DNA from: Candidatus Parcubacteria bacterium
Lineage (GTDB): Bacteria > Patescibacteria > ABY1 > UBA1558 > GWA2-36-10
Direction: 5' to 3'
Length of the DNA: 64,000 bases
Assembly (NCBI GenBank): GCA_018669975.1
Contig: JABHSK010000002.1
Location: forward strand, 62,001 to 126,000
Under the pieces are notes generated by a model. The model had not been told where the DNA came from and did not search any database. It saw only the letters and a list, made by a program, of their open reading frames with translations. Position 1 is the stretch's first letter; each line of letters begins with the position of its first letter. A program made the translations under genes and the position numbers. Shown here piece after piece: positions 55,446-64,000 of this stretch.

Positions 55446-58400
55446 CTTGCGGGTCTATAGTTTCTTCTACTCTTTTACTACGATGCAACAGCATGATAAT
55501 CGCTAGTGCCAAAACAACTAGCAGCGCTGCACCAATCATATAATAAACTAACATACTATCAACACTGTCTTGTGTGGTAGTAGCATCAAAATAATTATTA
55601 GCTGTTACCGCTTGAGCTCTCTTTACCAAAAATGATACTGGACTAGACTGTTTGACCACCTTACCGGTGTCATCATTAATTGTCACATAAACTCTATGAT
55701 GACCGTCTGTTAAGGACTCCTTAATTCCGTATGACCAATTACCACTAGCGTCTGTCTGTGTAGTCATTACCAAAGGCAAGTCACTATATAGGAAAAGTGT
55801 AATCCAAGTATTTGGCTGTGCGACACCCTTGAGTTCAACCCCCTGCTCTGTATTAGCCACATCTTGAACCTCAAAATCTTTATCAATCTTATCGGATTTG
55901 ACCTTAGGTTGTTCAATGATACCGCCTGATAGCATTACTTCGTCTAAGGCTGTGCGCTCCTTTTCCAACACACCCTCTCCCAAAGGATTATAGCCATTAT
56001 TGACCTCTGTCCCATCAGGATAACCATCGCCATCTGTGTCTGGATTATTTATATCAGTACCATAATACTCCTCTAAATCATCTGCCAAGCCATCACCATC
56101 CGTATCAATGACCATGACTGCATTATTGATTATGGTCAAATTGTCTTCATCTTCTAAAATAGTCTCTTTTTGTGACTCTGCCAAAAACACCCTTGCATTT
56201 TCTGATGTCAACGGCAAAACGCCCAAATCAACACCCTTGTCAGTTAACTCTTGATTCAATTCAGCTATCGTCAGTGTCTGACCAATCAAAGGGTTGGCCA
56301 TCTCTTCTATGGCTTCTTGCTGTTGTTGACCAATTACCAATCTATTAAGATAGATGTCACGCAATACTGATTGACACAAATCATCATCGTCTAACAGGCA
56401 GGCTACGCTGGCACCATATTTCTCCAGCAAGAAATTTGTACAGTCTTCACGATTAATTATTTCTTCAGATCGACACTCTAGGTCAACACGAGTCGTGTTG
56501 AGATAATCTTCACAACTAGCCTGATCATATATACCCTGCTCTATACAACTATCATCCAATAAATCAACCATGGCTCTAAATTCCTGACAAGTAGCCTGAT
56601 TTGTAATGCCTACATCTAGACAACTAGTATATATACCAATTATTACCTCTGCATTTTCTGATATAGTCTCCCCGCTGTAATCAGACCCTCCTTGGCCACC
56701 ATCACCACCTTGACCATCCTCACCACCTTGATTACCCACACCATTTAATATGGCAATCTCTAGCCTATTAGAATCAACTCGGAAACTATTCACTCCTGGG
56801 TCTATATAACGAGCAAAAATAAAGTACTCGCCGTTTGGAATAGTCAATGATGAATCTGTTCTTATTCTATTGAGATTATAAGAAACAAAAATATGTGGTG
56901 TGTCTAGATTATTATTTTCTATTTCTCGAATTTGTGGAGTAAGTGCTTCTAACTCCTCTTCTGGAAAAACGTCAACAGCTTGAAAGGGAAAACTATAAAG
57001 TTCCCCTGAACTCTGATCTTCCAATATAAGCTGTAAGCCTTGCTGTATATAAAAATTAGAACTCACGAAAATGGACGTTGTCTCATCTGACAACATCTCT
57101 GGAACATTGTGCATCCTTATTATAATATTCCCTGCTGTTGGCTGAGGATCTACCAACGCACCATTTTGTAAAGAAAAATATACCTTGTTACTCTCTAAAC
57201 CTTGATATGGTGAATCAGGAACAGTCCCTACATTAATAATATATAAATAATAATCACCATCTTCCAGTTGAACATTACCCTGTGTGTCTTCTAAGACAAT
57301 AAAGTATATCTTGGGAACATACACATCAGAATAATCTGACTGCGATACCCCTAAACCTTCCATAGTTTGCCAATTTGAAGCTTTTATACTGGGGTCTATT
57401 GGATGATGTTCACCTTCGGAGTTAATAGCCCTACCTTGAATGCGAATGTTTGATAGGCTAGTTAAAAGTGGGAAATCTATAAAACGACCTTCAGATGATT
57501 CTGTGATATGGGCTTGTCCCAATTCAAAAGTAACATCTGGTACTATAATCTCATCATTATCTACTCTGACATTAGAAAAAATATTACTTAAAATTACCTC
57601 TCCTCCATCTAATAAGATAATTTTAACTAGAATTTTATAATCGCCGTCCGATGCATTCTCCATATGCCAAGCAGCATTATAATAATTATCACTCTCTGAA
57701 TATATACCAGTCAAGGTTGCCACATCTACTCCATTATTTATATCTTCAATAATAACCATAAAATTAGCAATGTCTGAAGGTAAAAAATTTGGCGTGGCAT
57801 TTAACACTAAAGCTCCATAACTGTCAATATACTGTTCAGTAGAATTTATCTGCCATTCACCATCGCCACCATTGAATATAGTAGTAGTGATTGTATCACT
57901 CACCACATCAACATCACCTATAATGGCCTTGGCGTATACCCTATAATTTCTATCCGTAAACTGCGTAGTGTCAATATTAACTGCGTATTGTTGACTAACC
58001 TCTGCTGCACTGTATGTATACACCTCTCCGCTAATAGTGTCCTCCAATACAAACACGACATTCAAACCTGAAAAATTAGCTTCGGCTACCAAATTAACTG
58101 AGCCTGACAAAGAGCCAGCTGGAACAAATAGCTCTAAGACCACATCATCTGGGTCTACGACAATTCCATTAGCTTGCACAAGAAAAGCAAAGGGCCTCTG
58201 AATAAAATCACCCTCGATATCCTCTGGTAATCCAGCACTAGCCGTCAGTGAATATGAACCCCCCACAAATGTGTCATCAATATCAATAGTAGCTGTCCAA
58301 CTGTAACCATCGACATAATCAATGTCTAAAACGCCTGTAGTGATGGCGTGATCTGAGGAATTAGTAAATTCATATGTAAAACTAGGTGCATCAAAATTAG

Positions 58401-59730
58401 TAGAAAAATCCAACACTAAACTTGTTGGCCCATAGATTGTACCTGGGCTTTCTGGACTATTCAAAGTTATAGTTGGATCCTCTGGCGCTTGATTTGGATC
58501 TGCAGCTACCACAAAATTTGATGCTCCCAAAATCAAATCTGGAAAATCATGTACCTCAGAGGTAGCCCTAAATTGAACATGATATGTTTCCTCATAATTA
58601 AATAGCCTAACATCATTATTCTGATAATAGTCTAAATCTAGAGTCCCATAATACTGGTCACCATTACTACTTGACTCTAGGGGTATAACCACAAGATGGT
58701 CACCATCATGATAAATATCTACGTTCACTTCAGAATACTGCACCAATAAATTAGTACGCAAATTCACGATAAGATCTATTATACCACTTGCCTCTTCTCC
58801 TCTTTCTGGTGATATTATGATGCCCAGTAGTAGCGGTGGTGGTGTCACACCTCGATGTATAGTAAAAGAAACCTGTACCGCTATTGGCATACTCGTTGGC
58901 TCTCCAACCACACCAGCCCCAGAACCACTACCACTAGGATACTGTAATATAGCTGACTCAAATATCGCTGTATATTCTCCACCTGGTAATTCAGAAACAT
59001 CTACATCACCATTACCATATGCAGACCCACCATTATACCCAGAAGCTATACGCAAAACCTCCTCAAAGGTGCCAGTGTCACGTATGGACAAAAAAGACTG
59101 TGAAGCATCTATATCTAATGTTTCCTGTGTTTCTAGTACAAAATCTATGGTTTGTGGATTATCGAACACCTCTCCTGGTGGAAAAACCTCAAAAGAATTT
59201 GGCGAAGTAAAATACAAGCCGCCAGCAATTGTTACCTCATCAGCCACCGCTATTTCTATGGCCTCATCCATCATGACAATCTCTTCAGCTGTGGCTACCA
59301 AATTTACCATTTGCGGCATAGAAATATAGGTTTCTGCCAACGCTCCGTCTGTATCATAAATATTAGCGGTTGCAGACAAAGTATAAACGCCTACTGGCCA
59401 AGAAGTGGTATCCCAGGCTGCTTGAGCCAACCAAGTACCATCTAGTTGATCTTCTGAATCAAAATTTAAACTAATCGCACCATCATAACTTTGCACTGTA
59501 AAATAGACAGCTGAAAAATTATTGTTATCACTGGTCGATAACATAGCCTGAATATCAATTTGCTCTCCTGCCTGAATACTGTAGCCCACAATCGGATCTA
59601 CAAATACTGCTGACAACTCATAATCTGAACTATTATATGCTTTGGTGGCCACAAAAACCATGGCTTGGGTAATCACCAAACAAATAATAAATACTAACTT
59701 GAAATAGTGTTGAATTTTATCTAGTAACAT
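55438..59730 (-). CDS. 1430-aa surface protein with Ig-like domains, calcium repeats and C-terminal membrane anchor
   Basis: Signal or anchor at about 11-30, then several beta-sandwich (Ig/cadherin-like) units with recurrent NLVAEANF / FALVSDTI-type strands (about 35-1040). A Cys-rich helical part with SCIEQGIYDQASCEDYL-type repeats is at about 1050-1150. TDGDGLADDLEEYYGTD and DTDGDGYPDGTEVNNGYNP calcium loops follow at about 1210-1250, then an Ig-like domain with SGNWSYGIKE and a terminal membrane segment (about 1395-1418) with a short basic cytoplasmic tail. The layout is that of a large cell-surface adhesin or stalk; partner unknown. The kinase follows with an 8-nt overlap. Confidence 0.75.
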   Translation of the reverse strand: MLLDKIQHYFKLVFIICLVITQAMVFVATKAYNSSDYELSAVFVDPIVGYSIQAGEQIDIQAMLSTSDNNNFSAVYFTVQSYDGAISLNFDSEDQLDGTWLAQAAWDTTSWPVGVYTLSATANIYDTDGALAETYISMPQMVNLVATAEEIVMMDEAIEIAVADEVTIAGGLYFTSPNSFEVFPPGEVFDNPQTIDFVLETQETLDIDASQSFLSIRDTGTFEEVLRIASGYNGGSAYGNGDVDVSELPGGEYTAIFESAILQYPSGSGSGAGVVGEPTSMPIAVQVSFTIHRGVTPPPLLLGIIISPERGEEASGIIDLIVNLRTNLLVQYSEVNVDIYHDGDHLVVIPLESSSNGDQYYGTLDLDYYQNNDVRLFNYEETYHVQFRATSEVHDFPDLILGASNFVVAADPNQAPEDPTITLNSPESPGTIYGPTSLVLDFSTNFDAPSFTYEFTNSSDHAITTGVLDIDYVDGYSWTATIDIDDTFVGGSYSLTASAGLPEDIEGDFIQRPFAFLVQANGIVVDPDDVVLELFVPAGSLSGSVNLVAEANFSGLNVVFVLEDTISGEVYTYSAAEVSQQYAVNIDTTQFTDRNYRVYAKAIIGDVDVVSDTITTTIFNGGDGEWQINSTEQYIDSYGALVLNATPNFLPSDIANFMVIIEDINNGVDVATLTGIYSESDNYYNAAWHMENASDGDYKILVKIILLDGGEVILSNIFSNVRVDNDEIIVPDVTFELGQAHITESSEGRFIDFPLLTSLSNIRIQGRAINSEGEHHPIDPSIKASNWQTMEGLGVSQSDYSDVYVPKIYFIVLEDTQGNVQLEDGDYYLYIINVGTVPDSPYQGLESNKVYFSLQNGALVDPQPTAGNIIIRMHNVPEMLSDETTSIFVSSNFYIQQGLQLILEDQSSGELYSFPFQAVDVFPEEELEALTPQIREIENNNLDTPHIFVSYNLNRIRTDSSLTIPNGEYFIFARYIDPGVNSFRVDSNRLEIAILNGVGNQGGEDGQGGDGGQGGSDYSGETISENAEVIIGIYTSCLDVGITNQATCQEFRAMVDLLDDSCIEQGIYDQASCEDYLNTTRVDLECRSEEIINREDCTNFLLEKYGASVACLLDDDDLCQSVLRDIYLNRLVIGQQQQEAIEEMANPLIGQTLTIAELNQELTDKGVDLGVLPLTSENARVFLAESQKETILEDEDNLTIINNAVMVIDTDGDGLADDLEEYYGTDINNPDTDGDGYPDGTEVNNGYNPLGEGVLEKERTALDEVMLSGGIIEQPKVKSDKIDKDFEVQDVANTEQGVELKGVAQPNTWITLFLYSDLPLVMTTQTDASGNWSYGIKESLTDGHHRVYVTINDDTGKVVKQSSPVSFLVKRAQAVTANNYFDATTTQDSVDSMLVYYMIGAALLVVLALAIIMLLHRSKRVEETIDPQDG

Positions 59731-59826
59731 AATGAAAAAAATAGTTCTTTAACTTATTTATTATACCACAAAATAAGGTAAATAAAAAAATAGCCCACCT
59801 AGACTATTCTTATTTTTTAAATTTTA

Positions 59827-60633
59827 TTATTCGCAGGGACAAATATTATTATATCCTGCTGAAGCGTTGGTACAATCAAAAAAAGTTGTACGCGTACCAC
59901 ATATAGATCCATCAGCAAGATTAGCTGGCGTAAAGCCTGGCGCACTAGCTTCAAAACATACAGTGCCACAAGCCGCACCAAACGCCATATTTAAATCACA
60001 ATAAGCAGTACCACTAGAATCAACATCTGGACCATACTTTACTTTCTCTACACAAACTTTATCAGCGTCTGAACAAACAGCATCACAATCATCAGTCGTT
60101 GCAGTGGCTATCTCCCAGCAATAACCACCAGCATAAGCAAGACAAGATACACTAACACTAGTGGTCTTGGTAATAGCGCTCGAACCATAAGTACTACAAG
60201 CGCCTACTACTAACTGCCCATTACTATCCTTTTCTAAATAATACCCTGTGTCTGTATTAGCTGACTTGTCAGGATCTATGGGTAGTTGTTGTAAATAATC
60301 ACTATAAAAATCTCTGTGTGCAATCCTCAAACAATCAGCACTATCGCCGGAACAACTAACATTACTACCGCCCTGTGATTCACATAAAACTTTTTTAGTA
60401 CCATTTACTACTGAACCCAATACAGGCAAAGCCCCTTTGTGATCATGGGTGTATTCAGCTATGGCTTCTGCTAGCATTAGAACCGCCTCTCTACGACGCT
60501 GATCTTTTGCTTCTCCAATTTTAGCTACTGGATCTACCCACATAAAAACAGCTGAACCTAAAATAACTATAATCATTGTAACCATAATCAACCCGACCAA
60601 TGTCAATCCTTGTCTTTCTTTGGGAAAATCCAT
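59827..60633 (-). CDS. Pseudopilin-like secreted protein with Cys-rich body
   Basis: About 268 aa from ATG 60633, 1 nt after the KorB stop; the TTG 3 codons upstream overlaps KorB and is less likely. The leader MDFPKERQG is followed by LTLVGLIMVTMIIVILGSAV, a prepilin-like helix, but position 5 is Gly instead of Glu. The remaining part has about 16 cysteines, an EYTHDHKGALPVLGS segment and a repeated DC..VC pattern. Probably exported by a type IV pilus-like system. Confidence 0.68.
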   Translation of the reverse strand: MDFPKERQGLTLVGLIMVTMIIVILGSAVFMWVDPVAKIGEAKDQRRREAVLMLAEAIAEYTHDHKGALPVLGSVVNGTKKVLCESQGGSNVSCSGDSADCLRIAHRDFYSDYLQQLPIDPDKSANTDTGYYLEKDSNGQLVVGACSTYGSSAITKTTSVSVSCLAYAGGYCWEIATATTDDCDAVCSDADKVCVEKVKYGPDVDSSGTAYCDLNMAFGAACGTVCFEASAPGFTPANLADGSICGTRTTFFDCTNASAGYNNICPCE

Positions 60634-60634
60634 A

Positions 60635-61492
60635 CTAGGCAAACTCTTTGGTCAATTGATCAATATTCCTAACCTGTACTTTTCTCTTGATTAGAGCCGT
60701 TCCTTTTAACTGCGGTAAATTACTACCATAGGTATCACGAGCTTTCTGATAAAAAATACCATAAGGGATTTTATTACCCCACACCAAACTAGCTTTGTAA
60801 GCTTGTTCAACATCCTGAGCATTATATCCTTCCTGTTCATTAATATTATAAAGACGATCAAAATACCATTTAAAAGTATTTAACTTATTAAAGGTCACAC
60901 AAGGTTGGAAAGCATCTACCAAAGAAAAACCTTTATGAGTAATAGCTGCTTTAATAGTATCTTTAAGATGTACCGCATTACCAGAAAAGCTCCTAGCCAC
61001 AAAAGTTCCTCCTGCCGCCAAAGCCAAAGACATTGGATTGGCAGCCTTCTCTATCAATCCATCTGGAGTAGACTTGGTTTTAAAACCCTTGTTTGATGTC
61101 GGTGATGCCTGACCAGTAGTCAGACTATACATCTTATTATCATGAGTAATATAAGTTATATTAGCATTACCACGGATAGCATGAATAAAATGACTCATAC
61201 CCTCACCATAGGCATCTCCGTCTCCAGATAAAGCTATCACTGTTAAATCTTTATTGGCTAATTTAGCACCAACTGCTGTCGGTACTGGTCGACCATGAAG
61301 AGAATGCCAGGAATAAGCTCTAGTAAAGTTAGCTCCATTGCTAGAACAACCAATACCATGCACCATCAGCACCTGCTCTGGTTTGAGACCTAATTCTACT
61401 AGTGCATTTTTAAGAGCAATCCAAATACCAAAATTGCCGCAGCCTGGGCACCAAGTAGGTTTATAACTTGTTTCAAAATCTTTTATTTTCAT
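60635..61492 (-). CDS. korB: 2-oxoacid:ferredoxin oxidoreductase beta subunit (KorB-like)
   Basis: 285 aa. Opens with the cluster motif WCPGCGNFG, then IGCSSNGANFT, GDGDAYGEGMSHFIHAIRGN and DNKMYSLTTGQ, which bind thiamine diphosphate and part of the Fe-S cluster. It couples with the alpha subunit to oxidise a 2-oxoacid (2-oxoglutarate or pyruvate) with CoA, reducing ferredoxin. Only two nt separate it from korA. The substrate is not certain; the gamma-alpha fusion is commonest in Kor enzymes. Confidence 0.9.
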   Translation of the reverse strand: MKIKDFETSYKPTWCPGCGNFGIWIALKNALVELGLKPEQVLMVHGIGCSSNGANFTRAYSWHSLHGRPVPTAVGAKLANKDLTVIALSGDGDAYGEGMSHFIHAIRGNANITYITHDNKMYSLTTGQASPTSNKGFKTKSTPDGLIEKAANPMSLALAAGGTFVARSFSGNAVHLKDTIKAAITHKGFSLVDAFQPCVTFNKLNTFKWYFDRLYNINEQEGYNAQDVEQAYKASLVWGNKIPYGIFYQKARDTYGSNLPQLKGTALIKRKVQVRNIDQLTKEFA

Positions 61493-61494
61493 AT

Positions 61495-63234
61495 TTAAAA
61501 TTTCTTTAATGCACTTATTATTTCCTCCCTATAAAAAGGTCGGCCGTCATATTTTAATAATTTCTTTTTGATTTGAATACCGGTCTCCTGGGCAATTAAA
61601 TTACCAAGTTGACTATTACTATTATTTTCAACCAATAAAACATCTTTAGAGCCTTGTAATATTCGGCTAACGAATTTTTTTGGAAATGGCCACAGATACT
61701 GCAGTTGCATAACCCTTATTTTCTTTTTGATATTTTCTGGAAGTTGAACATAAGAATCTAAAATTGCACCCTTGTTTGATCCCCAAAAAACTACCGTCTT
61801 TTTAGCCTTAGGGTTTCCATAAACCAAAGGATCTGGCATTACTTTAGCAAAGGTCTCTAATTTTCGATTGCGTTTATCAACTTGCTTGATTCTGTTTTCT
61901 GAACTCTCCCAAGAAAATCCATACTCGTTATGTTCATCACTATTAGCTATAAACAAACCTTTCTTCATGCCTGGCAAAGAACGCGGTGAAACACCATCTT
62001 CAGTCACCTTATAACGAAGATATTTCTTCATCTTGTTCAACTGTGCCTGAGTCAATAATTTTCCACGATTTATTTTTACCTTATTGGTCTTAAATCTTTT
62101 TACAGTCGTATTACCTTCGGCAATTAACTTGTCAGACAATATAATAACTGGCAGTTGATATGTCTCTGCTAGATTCAATGCCTCTGCACCCAAGTCAAAA
62201 GCTTCTTGAGCATCCCCAGGAGCTATTACCATTCTAGGAAAATCTCCTGGTGCTGCATGCAACATAAATTGCAAGTCACCTTGTTCTGTCCAAGTTGGGA
62301 TTCCAGTAGCTGGTCCAGCTCGCTGTACATTTACCATCACCAAGGGTGTTTCTGTCAGACTAACCAACCCCAGTGCTTCACTCATCAATGCCAGACCTCC
62401 ACCAGAAGTACCAACCATAGCTCGAGCTCCAGCATGAGCAGCACCTAGAGCCATATTAACCACTGCAATTTCATCTTCGGCATGCTTGACTACTGTACCA
62501 GTCTTCTGTGCTACCTTAGCCAAATAATGCAAAATAGACGATGAAGGTGTCATTGGGTAGGCTACATAAAAGTTTAGACCTCCTGCCAAAGCACCCAAAG
62601 CCAACGACTCATTGGCTGATATTAAAATATTATCTTTTTTATCAAGATTAGGTAGTTCGCAAATAAAATCCTCTTTATAGTTTTGCTTAACATACTCAAA
62701 GCCAGCTTTAAGAGCTTTGATGTTATTATTTACCACTTTCACACCTTTATGCTTAAAGGTTTCTCTAATTACTTTATTGGCGACTGTTAAACTTTGACCA
62801 ACCAAAGCTAGCGTGGCGCCAATGGCTACTACGTTGCGCATCAATTCCCCGCCAGCATCTTTGGCTATAGTGCTTAGAGGAATACCAATGCCGTGCACAT
62901 GATTTTGTTTTAGTTTTGGAGCTGATACTTTGATGACATCCGAATCATAGACCAACACACCGTCCTTACAGAGATCTGATAAATTTTCTGTAATGGTGTT
63001 TTGATTAAGGGCCACCAAAACATCTACGTTTTTGGTAACACTATTTACTGGTCTAACATCTACCATCAATTGAAACACATTGTGTCCACCGCGTACCAAT
63101 GATGGATATTCGGTATAGTCAAAAATTTCATAACCGGTTCGCATGAATATTTTTCCAAACATCATTCCAGCTGATTTAATACCAAAACCAGCTTCACCAG
63201 CTATTTTCCAGCTCAAATTATTTTTTGTTTTCAT
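61495..63234 (-). CDS. korA: 2-oxoacid:ferredoxin oxidoreductase alpha subunit with fused gamma domain (KorA-like)
   Basis: 579 aa. N-terminal gamma domain (about 1-190; GEAGFGIKSAGMMFGKIF, LVRGGHNVFQLMVDVRPV) and alpha domain (from about 205; SANESLALGALAGGLNFYVAYPMTPSSSILHYLA, then VGTSGGGLALMSEALGL). Forms the two-subunit enzyme with KorB, needing ferredoxin as acceptor and working anaerobically. The operon korA-korB-pseudopilin is tight, though the pilin is probably unrelated in function. Confidence 0.92.
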   Translation of the reverse strand: MKTKNNLSWKIAGEAGFGIKSAGMMFGKIFMRTGYEIFDYTEYPSLVRGGHNVFQLMVDVRPVNSVTKNVDVLVALNQNTITENLSDLCKDGVLVYDSDVIKVSAPKLKQNHVHGIGIPLSTIAKDAGGELMRNVVAIGATLALVGQSLTVANKVIRETFKHKGVKVVNNNIKALKAGFEYVKQNYKEDFICELPNLDKKDNILISANESLALGALAGGLNFYVAYPMTPSSSILHYLAKVAQKTGTVVKHAEDEIAVVNMALGAAHAGARAMVGTSGGGLALMSEALGLVSLTETPLVMVNVQRAGPATGIPTWTEQGDLQFMLHAAPGDFPRMVIAPGDAQEAFDLGAEALNLAETYQLPVIILSDKLIAEGNTTVKRFKTNKVKINRGKLLTQAQLNKMKKYLRYKVTEDGVSPRSLPGMKKGLFIANSDEHNEYGFSWESSENRIKQVDKRNRKLETFAKVMPDPLVYGNPKAKKTVVFWGSNKGAILDSYVQLPENIKKKIRVMQLQYLWPFPKKFVSRILQGSKDVLLVENNSNSQLGNLIAQETGIQIKKKLLKYDGRPFYREEIISALKKF

Positions 63235-63295
63235 AATCTGTTTAGATTTGTTAATTTTTTCATTATTATTATACCATTTTTATTAAATTAGATAA

Positions 63296-63326
63296 AATAA
63301 AAAACCCTGCACTATACAATGCAGGG
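63296..63326 (-). terminator. Terminator of the 63334 gene
   Basis: CCCTGCA (63305-63311) pairs with TGCAGGG (63320-63326), then TTTTTTATTTT on the minus strand. Confidence 0.85.
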
Positions 63327-63333
63327 CAAAATG

Positions 63334-63873
63334 TCAGATACCGATAACAGCTTCGATATTGCCATCGTTGATGACCACTGACTTGAGTACTGCCTTAGCA
63401 GCTTTTTGCTTGATATCAGAAGTATTCAAAGTGTAGACAGGCAGGGTGTCCAAACCAAAGTAAATGATTTTTCCCAAAGCCCCGGCGACTTTGTCACACT
63501 TGGACTTACTTAGCCCACCGATGGTCAAACTCTCAATCTCAGAGTTTACCAGGTAGAAGCTACCCTTACTGGGAACGTACTCCAGTTCCGCCGACATCAT
63601 TAAATCACCCGAATAGGTATCGCGTAAAAACTCGATCTCGGTATTGAGACCAAAAGTAATTCGCTCCGAACCGGCCGTCAACAGAACTGTAGGATTACTG
63701 AAGTCTGCCTTAATCAGGCGATTCTCCTTGTGCATGGGAAATTTTCCCACCATCTTGTCTTCGATTTGCTGCTGAGTGATAGTAATAGTCTTGGTCCACA
63801 GCGATTTACCGCCACAACCAACCAGGGATAGAGAGAAAACAATCAACAAACACAAACACACAACTTTCTTCAT
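63334..63873 (-). CDS. DUF1439 (YceB-like) lipoprotein
   Basis: 179 aa from ATG 63873 with AAAGGTG upstream. The longer frame to 63954 precedes it but carries no signal. Lipobox SLVGC (Cys 20). The mature part matches the DUF1439 pattern of E. coli YceB: TITITQQQIEDKMVGKFPM, alternating beta strands and an amphipathic helix with GLDTLPVYTLNTSD. The family may bind lipids in the periplasm; function not established. GC-richer than its surroundings. Confidence 0.78.
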   Translation of the reverse strand: MKKVVCLCLLIVFSLSLVGCGGKSLWTKTITITQQQIEDKMVGKFPMHKENRLIKADFSNPTVLLTAGSERITFGLNTEIEFLRDTYSGDLMMSAELEYVPSKGSFYLVNSEIESLTIGGLSKSKCDKVAGALGKIIYFGLDTLPVYTLNTSDIKQKAAKAVLKSVVINDGNIEAVIGI

Positions 63874-63932
63874 CTTTTTCACCTTTCTGACTTGAGTTTG
63901 AAAATGAACAGGAATAAATGGAACGACAAAGA

Positions 63933-63961
63933 AAATTATCATAAACACGTCCACATGTCAA
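63933..63961 (-). promoter_or_regulatory. Promoter of the 63334 gene
   Basis: Minus strand TTGACA (63961-63956), 17-nt spacer, TAATTT (63938-63933). Confidence 0.7.
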
Positions 63962-64000
63962 ACCTGCTTAAATCAAAAAAGCTCAAGGTTGATGAACCCG

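Overview
The window is an AT-rich bacterial chromosome segment with short intergenic gaps, mostly on the minus strand. It most resembles a Patescibacteria (CPR) genome. Supporting this are the many membrane-anchored or lipoprotein ORFs of unknown function, surface proteins with thrombospondin type 3-like calcium repeats, prepilin-like N-termini, small paralogous membrane proteins and sparse central metabolism. TGA is used as a stop (for example 4352-4354), so the Gracilibacteria code does not apply. The phylum assignment is inference; no rRNA or ribosomal protein gene is present.

Layout. 0-7.5 kb: a CcdA/thioredoxin/XRE group, a degenerate tyrosine recombinase, PEBP and YjbQ proteins, a 12-cysteine metallothionein-like ORF, a nucleoside kinase-like protein, PRPP synthetase and a YbaK protein. 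7.7-15.9 kb: a 970-aa protein with a SLOG/LSDAT-like C-terminal domain, an unusually GC-rich gene with structured leader and 3' region, a histidine phosphatase, and an ECF sigma operon. 16-23.4 kb: a tightly packed lipid/isoprenoid cluster with CarS-like, CDP-alcohol transferase, UbiA, polyprenol kinase-like, GNAT, radical SAM/SPASM and a phosphotransferase split into an ATP-grasp gene and a swivelling-His gene on either side of UbiA. 24-27.3 kb: an oxidative-stress operon (Fur/PerR-like, dehydrogenase, rubrerythrin, SOD, peroxiredoxin) with an operator-like inverted repeat at its promoter. 28-29.4 kb: two tandem copies of an unassigned pseudoknotted RNA, each followed by an intrinsic terminator, upstream of a lipoprotein and a small membrane protein. 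29.5-52.2 kb: ZIP transporter, a pilin fusion, then a long minus-strand run of envelope genes separated by terminator/promoter modules and a dispersed repeat family. 52.3-63.9 kb: tRNA-His and tRNA-Arg, RpiB and Rpe, a sensor kinase with a frameshift, a 1430-aa surface protein, a pseudopilin, 2-oxoacid:ferredoxin oxidoreductase (KorAB-like) and a DUF1439-like lipoprotein.

Two styles of gene expression are visible. About eight transcription units have TTGACA/T-N17-TAnnnT promoters, leaders of roughly 40-400 nt, good Shine-Dalgarno sites and own terminators; most look less AT-rich than their neighbours. Many other genes lack a Shine-Dalgarno site and carry TATAAT-like hexamers only 5-8 nt before the ATG, which suggests leaderless mRNAs.

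The two strongest leads are the tandem pseudoknot RNA at 28053-28334, a candidate riboswitch pair, and the lipid cluster at 16045-23383, which combines archaeal-type ether-lipid enzyme families with a split PEP-synthase-like phosphotransferase.
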